DNA of 64,000 bases from Bacteroidales bacterium (GTDB lineage Bacteria > Bacteroidota > Bacteroidia > Bacteroidales > F082): assembly GCA_024710405.1 (NCBI GenBank), contig JANJUV010000007.1, positions 1 to 64,000 on the forward strand. Direction: 5' to 3'. Of this stretch, positions 1-8,689 are shown piece after piece. Position 1 is the first letter of the stretch. Each line of letters opens with the position of its first letter. The notes under the pieces are model-generated. The model was given only the letters and a program-made list of their open reading frames with translations, had not been told where the DNA came from and did not search any database. The position numbers were made by a program, and so were the translations under genes.

Positions 1-124
1 ATGGCCTCGTGTGTCGGACATTGGCGAGGCACTACCCTGATTGTGTTTTCAGCAAGCCGGCAGAGCGGGCGGGGGATTCGCGCAGGCTTGATCTTTTGTT
101 CCTTTTGTATCAAGACAAAAGGAA
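1..124. repeat. Inverted-repeat element, possibly a dispersed intergenic repeat
   Basis: Two inverted repeats lie here. GCCTCG at 4-9 pairs with CGAGGC at 25-30. TTCCTTTTGT at 99-108 pairs perfectly with ACAAAAGGAA at 115-124 around a 6-base loop. The G+C-rich stretch between them (about 50-85) contrasts with the A+T-rich DNA that follows. Hairpin sequences of this CTTTTGTTCC type recur between genes in some Bacteroidota, as far as I recall, so a dispersed repeat is possible. A terminator for a gene left of the window is an alternative, though no T-run follows the arm. Confidence 0.4.
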
Positions 125-581
125 AAGAGAAAGATTACTCATAATTCCTTTCTTCTGTACTTCTCCCTGATGAAAAGTACCAAAAACCGAACACGAACGA
201 TGAATTCTTCACCACTCTCATTTCAAAACAACTTGCTTAAATGAATTTCAAATCTCCACAGGTTTTATCCGATGATCCAATTAAACTCTTATCTGTTCAT
301 TATTCCTTTTTTATTGCAAATAGAATCAGACATAAATAATGACTGTTCTCTGGTTATTTTTATAAAACTAATCAGATGTGCGGATGTGTATAATGACTCA
401 TCATAGCTAAGATAATTATAAACTAATGCGAGGTTTTTGTACCGTAGGACGCAAATTAAGGCAAAGAAGACAACCATCTTAATATATCAGGGAGCTTGAT
501 TCATAATGTCAAAGTTATCTTCGATACGGCGATAAAGCTGACGGACGGGTAAAATTGCGCAAATTTGCGAAAAATATACCT
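125..581. other. A+T-rich intergenic region without a convincing gene
   Basis: I see no supported gene here. A 62-codon minus-strand reading frame at 289-477 has low-complexity, A+T-driven composition and no recognisable motif. Near the right end, TAAAATTG at 550-557 differs by one base from the Bacteroidota -7 element TAnnTTTG. It would place a transcript start about 20 bases before the ATG at 582, so it is a weak promoter candidate for the peptidase gene. Confidence 0.5.
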
Positions 582-2966
582 ATGAGATTAATCAAAACGC
601 TGGTGTTAATGCTGTTGCCGGTAATACAACATTATGCCGTGGCACAGAACGATCAATCAGTATGCTATCACTTTGATCAATATCGTTACCAGCCCGAAAA
701 ACTAATTGATCTGGAACACCTTACGGTATATCTCTCCATTAATCCGTATGAAAAACTAGTTACAGGAAAAGCAACTTTCCTGTTCAGACAAATCCGGACT
801 GATGTTGATTCGGCTGTATTTCTGGCACCTGAATTCTCAATAAATGAGGTTCGCATCGACAGAAGAGATGCTTCATTCAAGATGAAAAACGATCAGTTAA
901 TTGTTTCACTGCCCGAATACACGAAGAAAGGTGCCACGCATGAACTTACCATTGATTATTCCGTTCTTCCTTCCTTCGACTTGTTCTTCGTTGGATGGGA
1001 CGACTCAACCCACAGAAGTATAAAGCAAATCTGGGCACACAGGCCATACCGCTGGCTTCCCTTTGCCGACGACAGGCTAACAGTGGATATGTTTGTAACC
1101 TTTGACGAAAAATTCATGGTGTTTTCTAATGGTGTCAGGGAAAAAGTTATTCAGAACGCCAATAAAACGAAAACCTGGCACTACAAAATGTACCGTAATC
1201 ATCCATTTTTTTCGACGGCTCTGGTTATCGGAGACTACAGATTTCAGGAATTCATGACCAATAAGGGCTTGCCCTATGAATTGTGGTATTATCCTGACAG
1301 GGCAGGAAGTGTTGCCCCAACATATCGTTATATGTCTGAGATGATTGCATGGTGTGAAAATGAGTTTGCTCTGCCATACCCGTATGAGGTTTACCGGCAG
1401 GCTCCGGTAGCAGATTATCTGTACGGAGGTATGGAAACGACCACTTCAACCATATTTGGCGACTACATGCATATCGATGAACGTGCTTACTGGGAACGGA
1501 ATTATGTTAATGTTAATATTCATGAACTGGTACACCAATGGTTTGGAAACTATGTCTCGCATCTTCGGCCAACAGATGTCTGGCTTACAGAGAGTTTTGC
1601 AACATATTATGCAAAGCTGTTCGAGCGGGAGGTTTTTGGAGAAGATTATTACCAGTGGGAACGTATCAGGGAGAAGCAAAGAGTGCTTGCAGCAGGCGAA
1701 AAAGACAGGCTTCCGCTGGCTCACAGCAATAGCGGTGTTGATCGCTGGTATCCAAAAGGTTCGCTTGTCCTCGATATGTTGCGTGACCAATTGGGAGATA
1801 AAGACTTCAGGCGTGTGATGACACAATACCTGAAGCAACATCCTTATCAGGAAGCGTGGACTCCGGATCTGATACGCACGATTCAGAAGGTTACAGGTCG
1901 CAGTGCAGATGACTTTTTTGAGCAATGGGTACTCAGGGGAGGGGAGCCTCATCTTGAAATCAATCAGCATATCGGCCACAACAAACTCCAATTGAATATC
2001 CGTCAGGTTCAGATTGCAGATGAACTACAGCCCCTGTTTAGGTTTCCCGTTACCATTGAAATCCATTTCGATGACGGTAGCTTTAGTACACATTTTATGC
2101 AAATAAACATGGCAGAACAAGTTTTTGAATCCCAATGGGATGGGGCCAAAAAAGTGGCGTTTGTGCTTTTTGATCCCGGTGACCGGATTCTTAAGACAAC
2201 TGTTTACCCACGCAGCAGAAAAGCCCTGTTGGCTCAGGCAACATCAGCAAGCAATCTGGTCGACAGATACGAAGCACTTGTTGCCTTGCGGCAAACCGGC
2301 ATTTCGGATAAAAAAGAAGCATTTATTGACCAGTTTTACCGCGAAAAGTTTCACCTGAATAAAACGGAGATACTTGCTCAACTGGCTGATGATTCGGGCA
2401 GCAAAAGCCGCGAACTTTTTGATGCTGCAATAGCTGATTCGGATCCTCTGGTAAGGCGGGCCGCATTCAACAATCTGAAAACTCATCACCATTTGACCGA
2501 TGAGCAACAAATCAAAATGCTGTCCGATAATTCATATTCAAATATTGTGGCTGCCTTAAGAAAACTTACGGAACTTTATCCGGAAAAGTCCAGCTATTTT
2601 CTTCAGTTAACAGCGCATGAAGAGGGGTTTCCCGGACGCAACATCAGAATTGAATGGCTCAATATTGCCATTGCTTCTGGTGATACGATATTTCTCACCG
2701 AATTGATTGATTATGCCGGGCGCAGTTTTGATTTCACCACACGGATAAACGCCATCAAGGCACTGTCTTCAATGGATTACCTCGACGAGTCTTTTGCTGC
2801 CCAACTGCTTGATGCATATGTGCATTGGAATTTCAGGCTGCAACCTGTAGCTGAATCAGTTATTAAAGGCTATATGCAAGATTCGTTTAAGAGAAAAATA
2901 TTGCTCGGACAGTTTTTTGAGAAAGGCATGGAAGTCCCTGATTGGACATTTAAGGAAGCAGAATGA
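582..2966 (+). CDS. M1 family zinc metallopeptidase (aminopeptidase), exported
   Basis: Predicted gluzincin aminopeptidase that removes N-terminal residues from peptides. From the ATG at 582 (794 residues) the protein begins with a signal peptide: a basic start, a run of Leu/Val, then a cleavage-like AVAQ. A longer frame from a TTG at 555 would put nine extra residues before it, so 582 is preferred. The substrate-gating motif GGMET lies near residue 282. The zinc site HELVHQW has ligands H314 and H318 and catalytic E315, and the third ligand is E337 in WLTESFA. The last 250 residues look helical and HEAT-like. There is no sorting domain at the C-terminus, so the protein is likely periplasmic. 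Its stop is 2 bases from the convergent ychF stop. Confidence 0.9.
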   Translation: MRLIKTLVLMLLPVIQHYAVAQNDQSVCYHFDQYRYQPEKLIDLEHLTVYLSINPYEKLVTGKATFLFRQIRTDVDSAVFLAPEFSINEVRIDRRDASFKMKNDQLIVSLPEYTKKGATHELTIDYSVLPSFDLFFVGWDDSTHRSIKQIWAHRPYRWLPFADDRLTVDMFVTFDEKFMVFSNGVREKVIQNANKTKTWHYKMYRNHPFFSTALVIGDYRFQEFMTNKGLPYELWYYPDRAGSVAPTYRYMSEMIAWCENEFALPYPYEVYRQAPVADYLYGGMETTTSTIFGDYMHIDERAYWERNYVNVNIHELVHQWFGNYVSHLRPTDVWLTESFATYYAKLFEREVFGEDYYQWERIREKQRVLAAGEKDRLPLAHSNSGVDRWYPKGSLVLDMLRDQLGDKDFRRVMTQYLKQHPYQEAWTPDLIRTIQKVTGRSADDFFEQWVLRGGEPHLEINQHIGHNKLQLNIRQVQIADELQPLFRFPVTIEIHFDDGSFSTHFMQINMAEQVFESQWDGAKKVAFVLFDPGDRILKTTVYPRSRKALLAQATSASNLVDRYEALVALRQTGISDKKEAFIDQFYREKFHLNKTEILAQLADDSGSKSRELFDAAIADSDPLVRRAAFNNLKTHHHLTDEQQIKMLSDNSYSNIVAALRKLTELYPEKSSYFLQLTAHEEGFPGRNIRIEWLNIAIASGDTIFLTELIDYAGRSFDFTTRINAIKALSSMDYLDESFAAQLLDAYVHWNFRLQPVAESVIKGYMQDSFKRKILLGQFFEKGMEVPDWTFKEAE

Positions 2967-2968
2967 GC

Positions 2969-4066
2969 CTAAACATTAAAGCGAATGTGCAGAATATCGC
3001 CATCTTCGACGATGTAGTTTTTGCCTTCAACGTGAAATTTGCCCGCATCCTTTACGCCCTGTTCGGATTTATAGCGTATAAAGTCCTCATATTTCATCAC
3101 TTCAGCCCGTATAAAGCCACGCTCGAGGTCTGAATGGATCACGCCTGATGCTTGTGGGGCAGTCATACCTTTCCTGATCGTCCAGGCCCTGACTTCTTTG
3201 GGTCCGGCAGTGAAGAATGATTGTAAACTGAGCAATTCATAAGCAGCTCTGATGAGTTTGTTCACGCCGGGTTCTGCAAGATTTGCATCAGCCATAAACA
3301 TTTCTCTGTCATCAGGATCGTCAAGTTCAGCAATTTCCGCTTCGAGCTTGCCCGCTATCACAATCACCTGTGTATGTTGGCTTTCAAGGGCTTTTTCGAC
3401 AGCAGCTGAATAATGGTTTCCATTGCCTGCAGATGCATCGTCCACATTACACACGAAAATAACCGGTTTAGCTGTAAGCAACTGGAGTTCCTGAATACAC
3501 TTCCTGTCCTCTTCAGAAACCGGTGCTGTGCGTGCATTTCCAAAGTTTTCGAAGTGATCACGATAAACATGGAGCACATCCAGCACTTTTTTCGCGTCCT
3601 TGTCACCTACCTTAACAAGTTTTTCTACCCGTTGAATTTTGCGCATCACCAGGTCGAGATCGCGTACTTGCAGCTCAAGATCAACGATTTCCATATCGCG
3701 CACAGGATCAACAGAACCTTCGATATGGGGCAATTCGTCGCTGTCGAAGCACCGCAACACGTGGATCAGTGCATCCATTTGCTGAATATCAGACAAAAAC
3801 TTATTGCCGACACCTTCGCCCTGACTGGCACCTTTTGCCAATCCCGGAACATCAACAATTTCAACTGTAGCAGGAACCACCTTGGCGGAACGTATCAGCT
3901 TGTCAATCTCAATAAGACGTTGATCAGGGACTTCGACCATTCCGATATTCGACTTGGTTGCACTGAAAGCAAATGCAGAGGCCTCGGCTTTGGTATTCGA
4001 CATGCAATTGAAAATCGTTGTTTTTCCGGTATTCGTCAGTCCAATAATCCCGCAGTTAAGTGCCAT
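2969..4066 (-). CDS. ychF: Ribosome-binding ATPase YchF (Obg-like, TRAFAC class)
   Basis: A 365-residue Obg-related P-loop protein of the YchF/OLA1 family, which prefers ATP over GTP, binds ribosomes and affects stress responses. Visible motifs are the P-loop GLTNTGKT (residues 9-16), the G3-like DVPGLAKGA (from residue 72), NVDD (207-210) in place of NKxD, a helical coiled segment around 120-170, and a C-terminal TGS domain from about residue 280 ending in GDILHIRFNV. Length matches the family. A TACTTTTG promoter element at 4100-4107 lies 33 bases upstream. The gene is divergent from rpsA. Confidence 0.96.
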   Translation of the reverse strand: MALNCGIIGLTNTGKTTIFNCMSNTKAEASAFAFSATKSNIGMVEVPDQRLIEIDKLIRSAKVVPATVEIVDVPGLAKGASQGEGVGNKFLSDIQQMDALIHVLRCFDSDELPHIEGSVDPVRDMEIVDLELQVRDLDLVMRKIQRVEKLVKVGDKDAKKVLDVLHVYRDHFENFGNARTAPVSEEDRKCIQELQLLTAKPVIFVCNVDDASAGNGNHYSAAVEKALESQHTQVIVIAGKLEAEIAELDDPDDREMFMADANLAEPGVNKLIRAAYELLSLQSFFTAGPKEVRAWTIRKGMTAPQASGVIHSDLERGFIRAEVMKYEDFIRYKSEQGVKDAGKFHVEGKNYIVEDGDILHIRFNV

Positions 4067-4099
4067 AATGATTCAGTTTTCAGTCTAATTTCAGGACGG

Positions 4100-4107
4100 C
4101 AAAAGTA
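4100..4107 (-). promoter_or_regulatory. -7 element for ychF
   Basis: Read on the minus strand this is TACTTTTG, matching TAnnTTTG. Nineteen bases further upstream is TTTT, one base from the -33 consensus TTTG. The predicted leader is about 30 bases. Confidence 0.6.
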
Positions 4108-4168
4108 CAGAATAAGGGCAAGTGATAAAAATTACCTTGCATATATTTTTTATTCTCAGATAATTTAC

Positions 4169-4176
4169 TACTTTTG
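4169..4176 (+). promoter_or_regulatory. -7 element for rpsA
   Basis: TACTTTTG matches TAnnTTTG. TTTT at 4146-4149, with a 19-base spacer, fits the -33 position apart from its last base. The predicted transcript would carry a leader of about 130 bases. Confidence 0.6.
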
Positions 4177-4189
4177 CAGCCTTGTTTTT

Positions 4190-4232
4190 AAGACCTTTCG
4201 GTGCTGGCTAACTAGGTTTTAACCAGCGTCTT
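4190..4232 (+). promoter_or_regulatory. Folded 5' leader of rpsA
   Basis: Downstream of the rpsA promoter, AAGAC (4190-4194) can pair with GTCTT (4228-4232), and GCTGG (4203-4207) with CCAGC (4223-4227). This gives a stem with a one-sided internal loop. No T-run follows, so it is not a terminator. Ribosomal protein S1 regulates its own mRNA in proteobacteria; whether this stem serves that role is inference. Confidence 0.4.
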
Positions 4233-4283
4233 GAAACCGCGAATTAAGTTTAACCTCCCCCGACAGAAATAAGCCGGAAAAGT

Positions 4284-4313
4284 ATGACGGGTACAAGTAA
4301 ATTAATTAAATGA
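4284..4313 (+). other. Possible 9-codon leader ORF overlapping the rpsA start
   Basis: ATG at 4284 opens the frame MTGTSKLIK and ends in TGA at 4311-4313. That TGA overlaps the rpsA ATG (4310) in the ATGA arrangement typical of translational coupling. The frame is short enough to arise by chance, and no conservation can be judged here. Confidence 0.3.
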
Positions 4314-6358
4314 CTGAAAACGAAAACATCATCAAGCCCGAACAGGAAGAAATTGTTCCTGTTGAAACCGGGTCGGATGAAGCGGCTGTTGTAGCCGACG
4401 CTACAGAAACTGTTAGCGAAGAAGTGGCTGAAACAGCCGAAACAATTGTGGCCGTAGCCGAAGAACCTGCTTCGGCTGAAACAGCTGAGACCAGTGTGGT
4501 TGAAGCCGAAGAAGAAATCATCCCTGTGTTGGCTAAACCCCGCTTCAAAGAAAAAGTGAAGATGGAGCAACCAGCTGATTTTGATTGGGATGCTATCGGG
4601 AAAAAGCATGAATTCTACTCCTCAACAGAGCGCAACAAGCTGGAGCAGATGTACGACAAAACCCTCAGCTCTATTGGCGATCACGAGGTGATTGACGGCG
4701 TTGTGGTAGGAAAAAACAACAGAGAAATTGTTGTCAACATTGGTTTCAAATCTGATGGCGTTATTCCTGTTTCTGAATTCCGTTACAACCAGGAACTCAA
4801 AATCGGCGATAAAGTCGAAGTATATGTCGAAAATCAGGAAGGGCAAAGTGGCCAGCTGATGCTGTCACACAAAAAAGCACGCATTCTCCGTTCATGGGAT
4901 AGAATCAATGAAGCTTTTGAAAAAGAAGAAATTATCAATGGCTATGTAAAGTGTCGCACCAAGGGCGGACTCATTGTTGATGTGTTCGGTATCGAGGCAT
5001 TCCTGCCTGGTTCTCAGATCGATGTGAAACCCATCCGTGATTATGATGTCTATGTGGACAAAACCATGGAATTCAAGGTTGTTAAAATCAATCAGGAATA
5101 CAAGAACGTGGTGGTGTCGCACAAAGCCCTCATCGAAGACGAACTTGAGCAACAAAAAACAGAAATCATCAGCAAGCTGGAAAAAGGCCAGGTACTTGAA
5201 GGTACGGTTAAGAACATCACCACATATGGTGTGTTCATTGATCTGGGAGGTGTTGACGGCCTTATCCATATTACCGATCTTTCATGGGGCCGCATCAACC
5301 ATCCTGAAGAAATCGTTGAATTAGACCAGAAGATTAAGGTGGTCATCCTTGACTTCGATGATAATAAGAAACGTATCGCTCTCGGTCTCAAACAACTTAC
5401 GCCACATCCATGGGATGCTCTTGATGAGAACCTCAAAGTTGGGGACAAGGTTGCCGGCAAAGTGGTCGTTATTGCCGATTACGGTGCATTCATTGAGATT
5501 GCAGCCGGTGTTGAAGGTCTGATCCACGTTTCTGAAATGTCGTGGTCACAACATCTGCGCACCGCACAGGATTTCCTCAAAGTAGGAGATGAGGTTGAAG
5601 CAGTTATCCTGACCCTCGACCGCGAAGAACGCAAAATGTCGCTTGGCATGAAACAGCTGATTCCTGACCCATGGGACAATATCAAGACCAAGTATCCCGT
5701 GAACTCAAAGCATACTGCTACGGTGCGTAACTTCACCAATTTCGGCATCTTTGTTGAGATGGAAGAAGGTGTTGACGGCCTGATTCATATTTCTGACCTG
5801 TCATGGTCGAAGAAAATCAAGCATCCTGCCGAATTTACAAAGGTAGGAGAGAGCATCGAAGTAATCGTACTTGATGTGGATGAGGAAAACCGCAGGCTGA
5901 GCCTCGGACACAAGCAGCTGGAAGAAAATCCATGGGATGTGTTCGAAGATATATTTGCTGTTGGAACTATCCATCAGGGCACAATCATCAGCACCTCCGA
6001 CAAGGGAATGATTGTTTCCATGCCTTATGGCGTAGAAGGTTTTGCCCCGAACCGTCACCTTAAAAAAGAGGACGGAACACAGGCAAGACTTGAAGAAACA
6101 ATGGATTTTAAGGTGATTGAGTTTTCGAAAGAAAACAAGAAAATTATCCTGTCTCATTCACGTATCCACGAAGACCTTGCTCAGTCCAGCCGTCAGGCCG
6201 AATCTGACCAGGCACAGAATGAAGCAAAATCTTCAAAACGTACCGTGAAACAGATCAACGAGAATCTCGAAAGGACAACCCTCGGTGATCTGGATGTGCT
6301 TGCAGGTTTAAAAGAAAACCTCGAGAAAGAAGAAAAAGCTGCACGGAAAAAGAAATAA
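4310..6358 (+). CDS. rpsA: 30S ribosomal protein S1
   Basis: A 682-residue S1 protein with six OB-fold repeats at about residues 125-188, 207-271, 292-361, 380-448, 465-534 and 551-617. Repeats 3-5 are most alike and share the pattern GVDGLIHISDLSW. S1 brings mRNA to the 30S subunit, although Bacteroidota depend little on Shine-Dalgarno pairing. The protein is longer than the E. coli form (557) because of an acidic, Ala/Glu-rich N-terminal extension of about 75 residues and a Lys-rich C-terminal tail. It is a single-gene transcript with its own promoter, a folded leader and a strong terminator. Confidence 0.97.
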   Translation: MTENENIIKPEQEEIVPVETGSDEAAVVADATETVSEEVAETAETIVAVAEEPASAETAETSVVEAEEEIIPVLAKPRFKEKVKMEQPADFDWDAIGKKHEFYSSTERNKLEQMYDKTLSSIGDHEVIDGVVVGKNNREIVVNIGFKSDGVIPVSEFRYNQELKIGDKVEVYVENQEGQSGQLMLSHKKARILRSWDRINEAFEKEEIINGYVKCRTKGGLIVDVFGIEAFLPGSQIDVKPIRDYDVYVDKTMEFKVVKINQEYKNVVVSHKALIEDELEQQKTEIISKLEKGQVLEGTVKNITTYGVFIDLGGVDGLIHITDLSWGRINHPEEIVELDQKIKVVILDFDDNKKRIALGLKQLTPHPWDALDENLKVGDKVAGKVVVIADYGAFIEIAAGVEGLIHVSEMSWSQHLRTAQDFLKVGDEVEAVILTLDREERKMSLGMKQLIPDPWDNIKTKYPVNSKHTATVRNFTNFGIFVEMEEGVDGLIHISDLSWSKKIKHPAEFTKVGESIEVIVLDVDEENRRLSLGHKQLEENPWDVFEDIFAVGTIHQGTIISTSDKGMIVSMPYGVEGFAPNRHLKKEDGTQARLEETMDFKVIEFSKENKKIILSHSRIHEDLAQSSRQAESDQAQNEAKSSKRTVKQINENLERTTLGDLDVLAGLKENLEKEEKAARKKK

Positions 6359-6378
6359 TCCGAAAAGCAAAATCCTCG

Positions 6379-6408
6379 AAAGCCGCCCTTAAAAGCGGCT
6401 TTTTTTTT
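6379..6408 (+). terminator. Rho-independent terminator of rpsA
   Basis: AAAGCCGC (6379-6386) pairs with GCGGCTTT (6395-6402) around an 8-base loop and is followed by T residues to 6408. It lies 20 bases after the rpsA stop. Confidence 0.92.
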
Positions 6409-6464
6409 GAGAACAGACTATTCTTTAATTCACTTTATTCTATCTGCTTGTTTCATAATTCAGT

Positions 6465-6472
6465 TAACTTTG
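6465..6472 (+). promoter_or_regulatory. -7 element immediately before rnz
   Basis: TAACTTTG matches TAnnTTTG and ends only 4 bases before the ATG at 6477. If transcription starts 4-7 bases after the final G, the mRNA would be leaderless or nearly so. Confidence 0.55.
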
Positions 6473-6476
6473 GCCA

Positions 6477-7307
6477 ATGGCAACATTTACAGTAACTGTG
6501 CTGGGATCTGGCTCGGCCGTGCCTGCTCCTGATAGAAATGCCTCGGGTCAGCTTGTTTCATTGGGAAAACAAAAGCTTCTGATTGACTGCTCTGAAGGCA
6601 CTTTGGTCAATATGCGCAAATCAGGCATAAACCCGATGCAGATTGATTACGTATTCATCAGCCACCTTCATGGGGATCATTATTTTGGTCTGCCAGGTTT
6701 GATCATTGGCATGCATCTGATGGGACGAAGAACCAAACTCCATATAATTGGCCCACCAGGATTGTATGAGATCATTTCCATGCAGCTAAGGGTTTCGGAA
6801 ACAGAATTGCGATATGAGCTTATTTTCTCTACCCTTACACCTGAGCAATTAGGTCTGGTTGCTGAAGGGGAGGGGTTCCGTGTTTTTTCGTTCCCGCTGA
6901 AACACCGGATACCGGTTTGGGGTTTTCTGATCAAAGCGCACTATCCATCAAGGACAGGGCACATCGCAAGTTCCGGTCAGGAAAATGCCTCAAACGCGAT
7001 AATCACCAAATCCTACGCCTACTGCACTGACACTGTGTTTTGTCCTGAACAGGCAACATTGTTTCAAGGCGTTGATGTGTTATACCACGAAGCAACCTTT
7101 TTATCCAGCCACCAGAAAGAAGCCAGGACAACTTTTCATGCAACGGCAGCCGAAGCAGCAGAGATGGCAGTTTTATCCGGAGCACGGAAGCTGATTCTCG
7201 GACATTTTTCGGGGCGTTATCCCGATGTACAGGTGTTTTTGGATGAAGCCAAAGAAATTTTCCCAAACACAGTACTTGCACAGGACGGATTGATGCTAAC
7301 ATTATAG
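6477..7307 (+). CDS. rnz: Ribonuclease Z (tRNA 3'-processing endonuclease)
   Basis: Metallo-beta-lactamase-fold nuclease that cuts the 3' trailer of tRNA precursors. The metal site HLHGDH is at residues 63-68. Further metal ligands follow in the CTDT, YHEATF and LILGHFSGRY segments, the last being the family's C-terminal His motif. At 276 residues it is somewhat shorter than the usual 300-310. tRNAs without an encoded CCA, such as the one at 28213, need this activity. It is followed 3 bases later by nth, probably in the same transcript. Confidence 0.92.
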   Translation: MATFTVTVLGSGSAVPAPDRNASGQLVSLGKQKLLIDCSEGTLVNMRKSGINPMQIDYVFISHLHGDHYFGLPGLIIGMHLMGRRTKLHIIGPPGLYEIISMQLRVSETELRYELIFSTLTPEQLGLVAEGEGFRVFSFPLKHRIPVWGFLIKAHYPSRTGHIASSGQENASNAIITKSYAYCTDTVFCPEQATLFQGVDVLYHEATFLSSHQKEARTTFHATAAEAAEMAVLSGARKLILGHFSGRYPDVQVFLDEAKEIFPNTVLAQDGLMLTL

Positions 7308-7310
7308 TTT

Positions 7311-7949
7311 ATGGACATCGGACAGAAATACAGATTTTTCATTGATTATTTTGAGCAAAATATGCCTGTGGCAGAAACCGAGTTGGTTTATGTGGATCCG
7401 TATGAATTGCTGGTTGCGGTAATCCTCTCAGCTCAGTGTACCGACAAAAGGGTCAATATGCTGACTCCCGCATTTTTTGAAACATTTCCGGATGCCTTAG
7501 CCTTATCAAGTGCAAGTGAAGCAGCTGTTTTTGAAAAAATTAAATCATGCTCCTATCCCAACAACAAGACTAAGAATCTTTTAGGGATGGCCAAAATGCT
7601 TGTTGAGCGGTTTGGCGGAGTGGTTCCATCGGAAGTTGAAAAGCTCATGGAACTTCCGGGAGTTGGCAGAAAAACAGCCAATGTGGTTGCCTCGGTGGTG
7701 TTTGAGAAGCCGGCTATGGCAGTTGATACCCATGTGTTCAGGGTGTCGGCACGTATCGGGCTTACACAAAACGCAAAAAACCCCTTGCAGGCTGAGCAGC
7801 AACTTGTGGCCCATATACCCGAAAAACTCATTCACAAAGCGCATCACTGGCTCATCCTTCACGGACGCTATGTGTGTAAAGCGCGTAAACCGGCCTGCGC
7901 CAGATGTGGACTGCAAAGCATATGTGATTATTATAAGACTGGGAGATAG
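7311..7949 (+). CDS. nth: Endonuclease III (DNA glycosylase/AP lyase)
   Basis: Base-excision repair enzyme that removes oxidised pyrimidines and cuts at abasic sites. The 212 residues match the family. The helix-hairpin-helix LPGVGRKTA spans residues 115-123 and supplies catalytic K121; catalytic D139 is in AVDTHVFR. Four C-terminal cysteines spaced C-x6-C-x2-C-x5-C form the [4Fe-4S] site. It starts 3 bases after rnz. No gene is visible in the 277 bases between it and bcp. Confidence 0.96.
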   Translation: MDIGQKYRFFIDYFEQNMPVAETELVYVDPYELLVAVILSAQCTDKRVNMLTPAFFETFPDALALSSASEAAVFEKIKSCSYPNNKTKNLLGMAKMLVERFGGVVPSEVEKLMELPGVGRKTANVVASVVFEKPAMAVDTHVFRVSARIGLTQNAKNPLQAEQQLVAHIPEKLIHKAHHWLILHGRYVCKARKPACARCGLQSICDYYKTGR

Positions 7950-8197
7950 GAGGTTTGAAGGTTTGTATATAAAGTGTGGCTTTAATCATAAAGCATTGAT
8001 CCTTTTTTGCATTGAGTTTCCTGTAACTTCGAAGGGCTATTGCAAAAATGAGCTGAAACCACCGATGCCAGAAAGCTCCAGATGTAAAAAAATAGTCCCT
8101 CGTGATTTAGCTTATCAATAACAGATCACGTATTAAAAATCACGATAAAAACCCGTAACTCTTTTTCTGCACACATAGTAAAGTGCACGAAAAACAC

Positions 8198-8205
8198 TAT
8201 TTTTG
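8198..8205 (+). promoter_or_regulatory. -7 element for bcp-recA
   Basis: TATTTTTG matches TAnnTTTG and lies 21 bases before the bcp start. No clear -33 element is seen 19 bases upstream. Confidence 0.55.
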
Positions 8206-8226
8206 TAGAAACTAATAATAGTAACT

Positions 8227-8682
8227 ATGCTTGAAAAAGGAACCAAAGCACCTGATTTTACTGCCAATGACCAACAAGGCAACTCAGTCAGCCTCTCTAT
8301 GTTTGCCGGAAGGAAAGTTGTCCTGTATTTTTATCCCAAAGATGACACGCCCGGTTGTACCAAAGAGGCATGCAGCCTGCGTGATCAATATGATGAAATG
8401 ATAGATAAAGGATTTGTCGTCATTGGTGTCAGCCCTGATGATGAGCGGTCACACATTAAGTTTGCCGAAAAATATAGTTTGCCGTTTCCATTGCTGGCCG
8501 ACCCTGATTTGAAGATCATAAAAAGTTACGGTGTTTGGGGTGCGAAGAAAATGTATGGAAAAGAATACGAAGGACTTTTGCGAACGACCTTTGTGATAGA
8601 CGAAATGGGAGTGATTGAAGAAGTAATCGAAAAGGTAAAGACAGATGATCACGCAAATCAAATATTAAACCTCTATAAATAA
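8227..8682 (+). CDS. bcp: Thioredoxin-dependent thiol peroxidase (Bcp/PrxQ peroxiredoxin)
   Basis: A 151-residue peroxiredoxin that reduces hydrogen peroxide and organic hydroperoxides with electrons from thioredoxin. The active segment [11 protein letters not shown] contains the peroxidatic C44 and, five residues on, the resolving C49, the arrangement of the PrxQ class. It lacks a signal peptide and is cytoplasmic. It ends 7 bases before recA, so the two genes probably share the promoter at 8198. That would couple peroxide defence with DNA repair. Confidence 0.95.
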   Translation: MLEKGTKAPDFTANDQQGNSVSLSMFAGRKVVLYFYPKDDTPGCTKEACSLRDQYDEMIDKGFVVIGVSPDDERSHIKFAEKYSLPFPLLADPDLKIIKSYGVWGAKKMYGKEYEGLLRTTFVIDEMGVIEEVIEKVKTDDHANQILNLYK

Positions 8683-8689
8683 ATACCTT

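Noticed and set aside
289-477. 62-codon minus-strand frame in the left intergenic region
   Set aside because: A+T-rich, low complexity, no motif and no promoter box.
3413-4222. 269-codon plus-strand frame antisense to ychF
   Set aside because: A shadow of the ychF coding sequence; codon composition follows ychF and the protein has no recognisable domain.
7600-8121. 173-codon frame running past the nth stop
   Set aside because: Most of it is another frame of nth, and the tail beyond 7949 has no conserved features.
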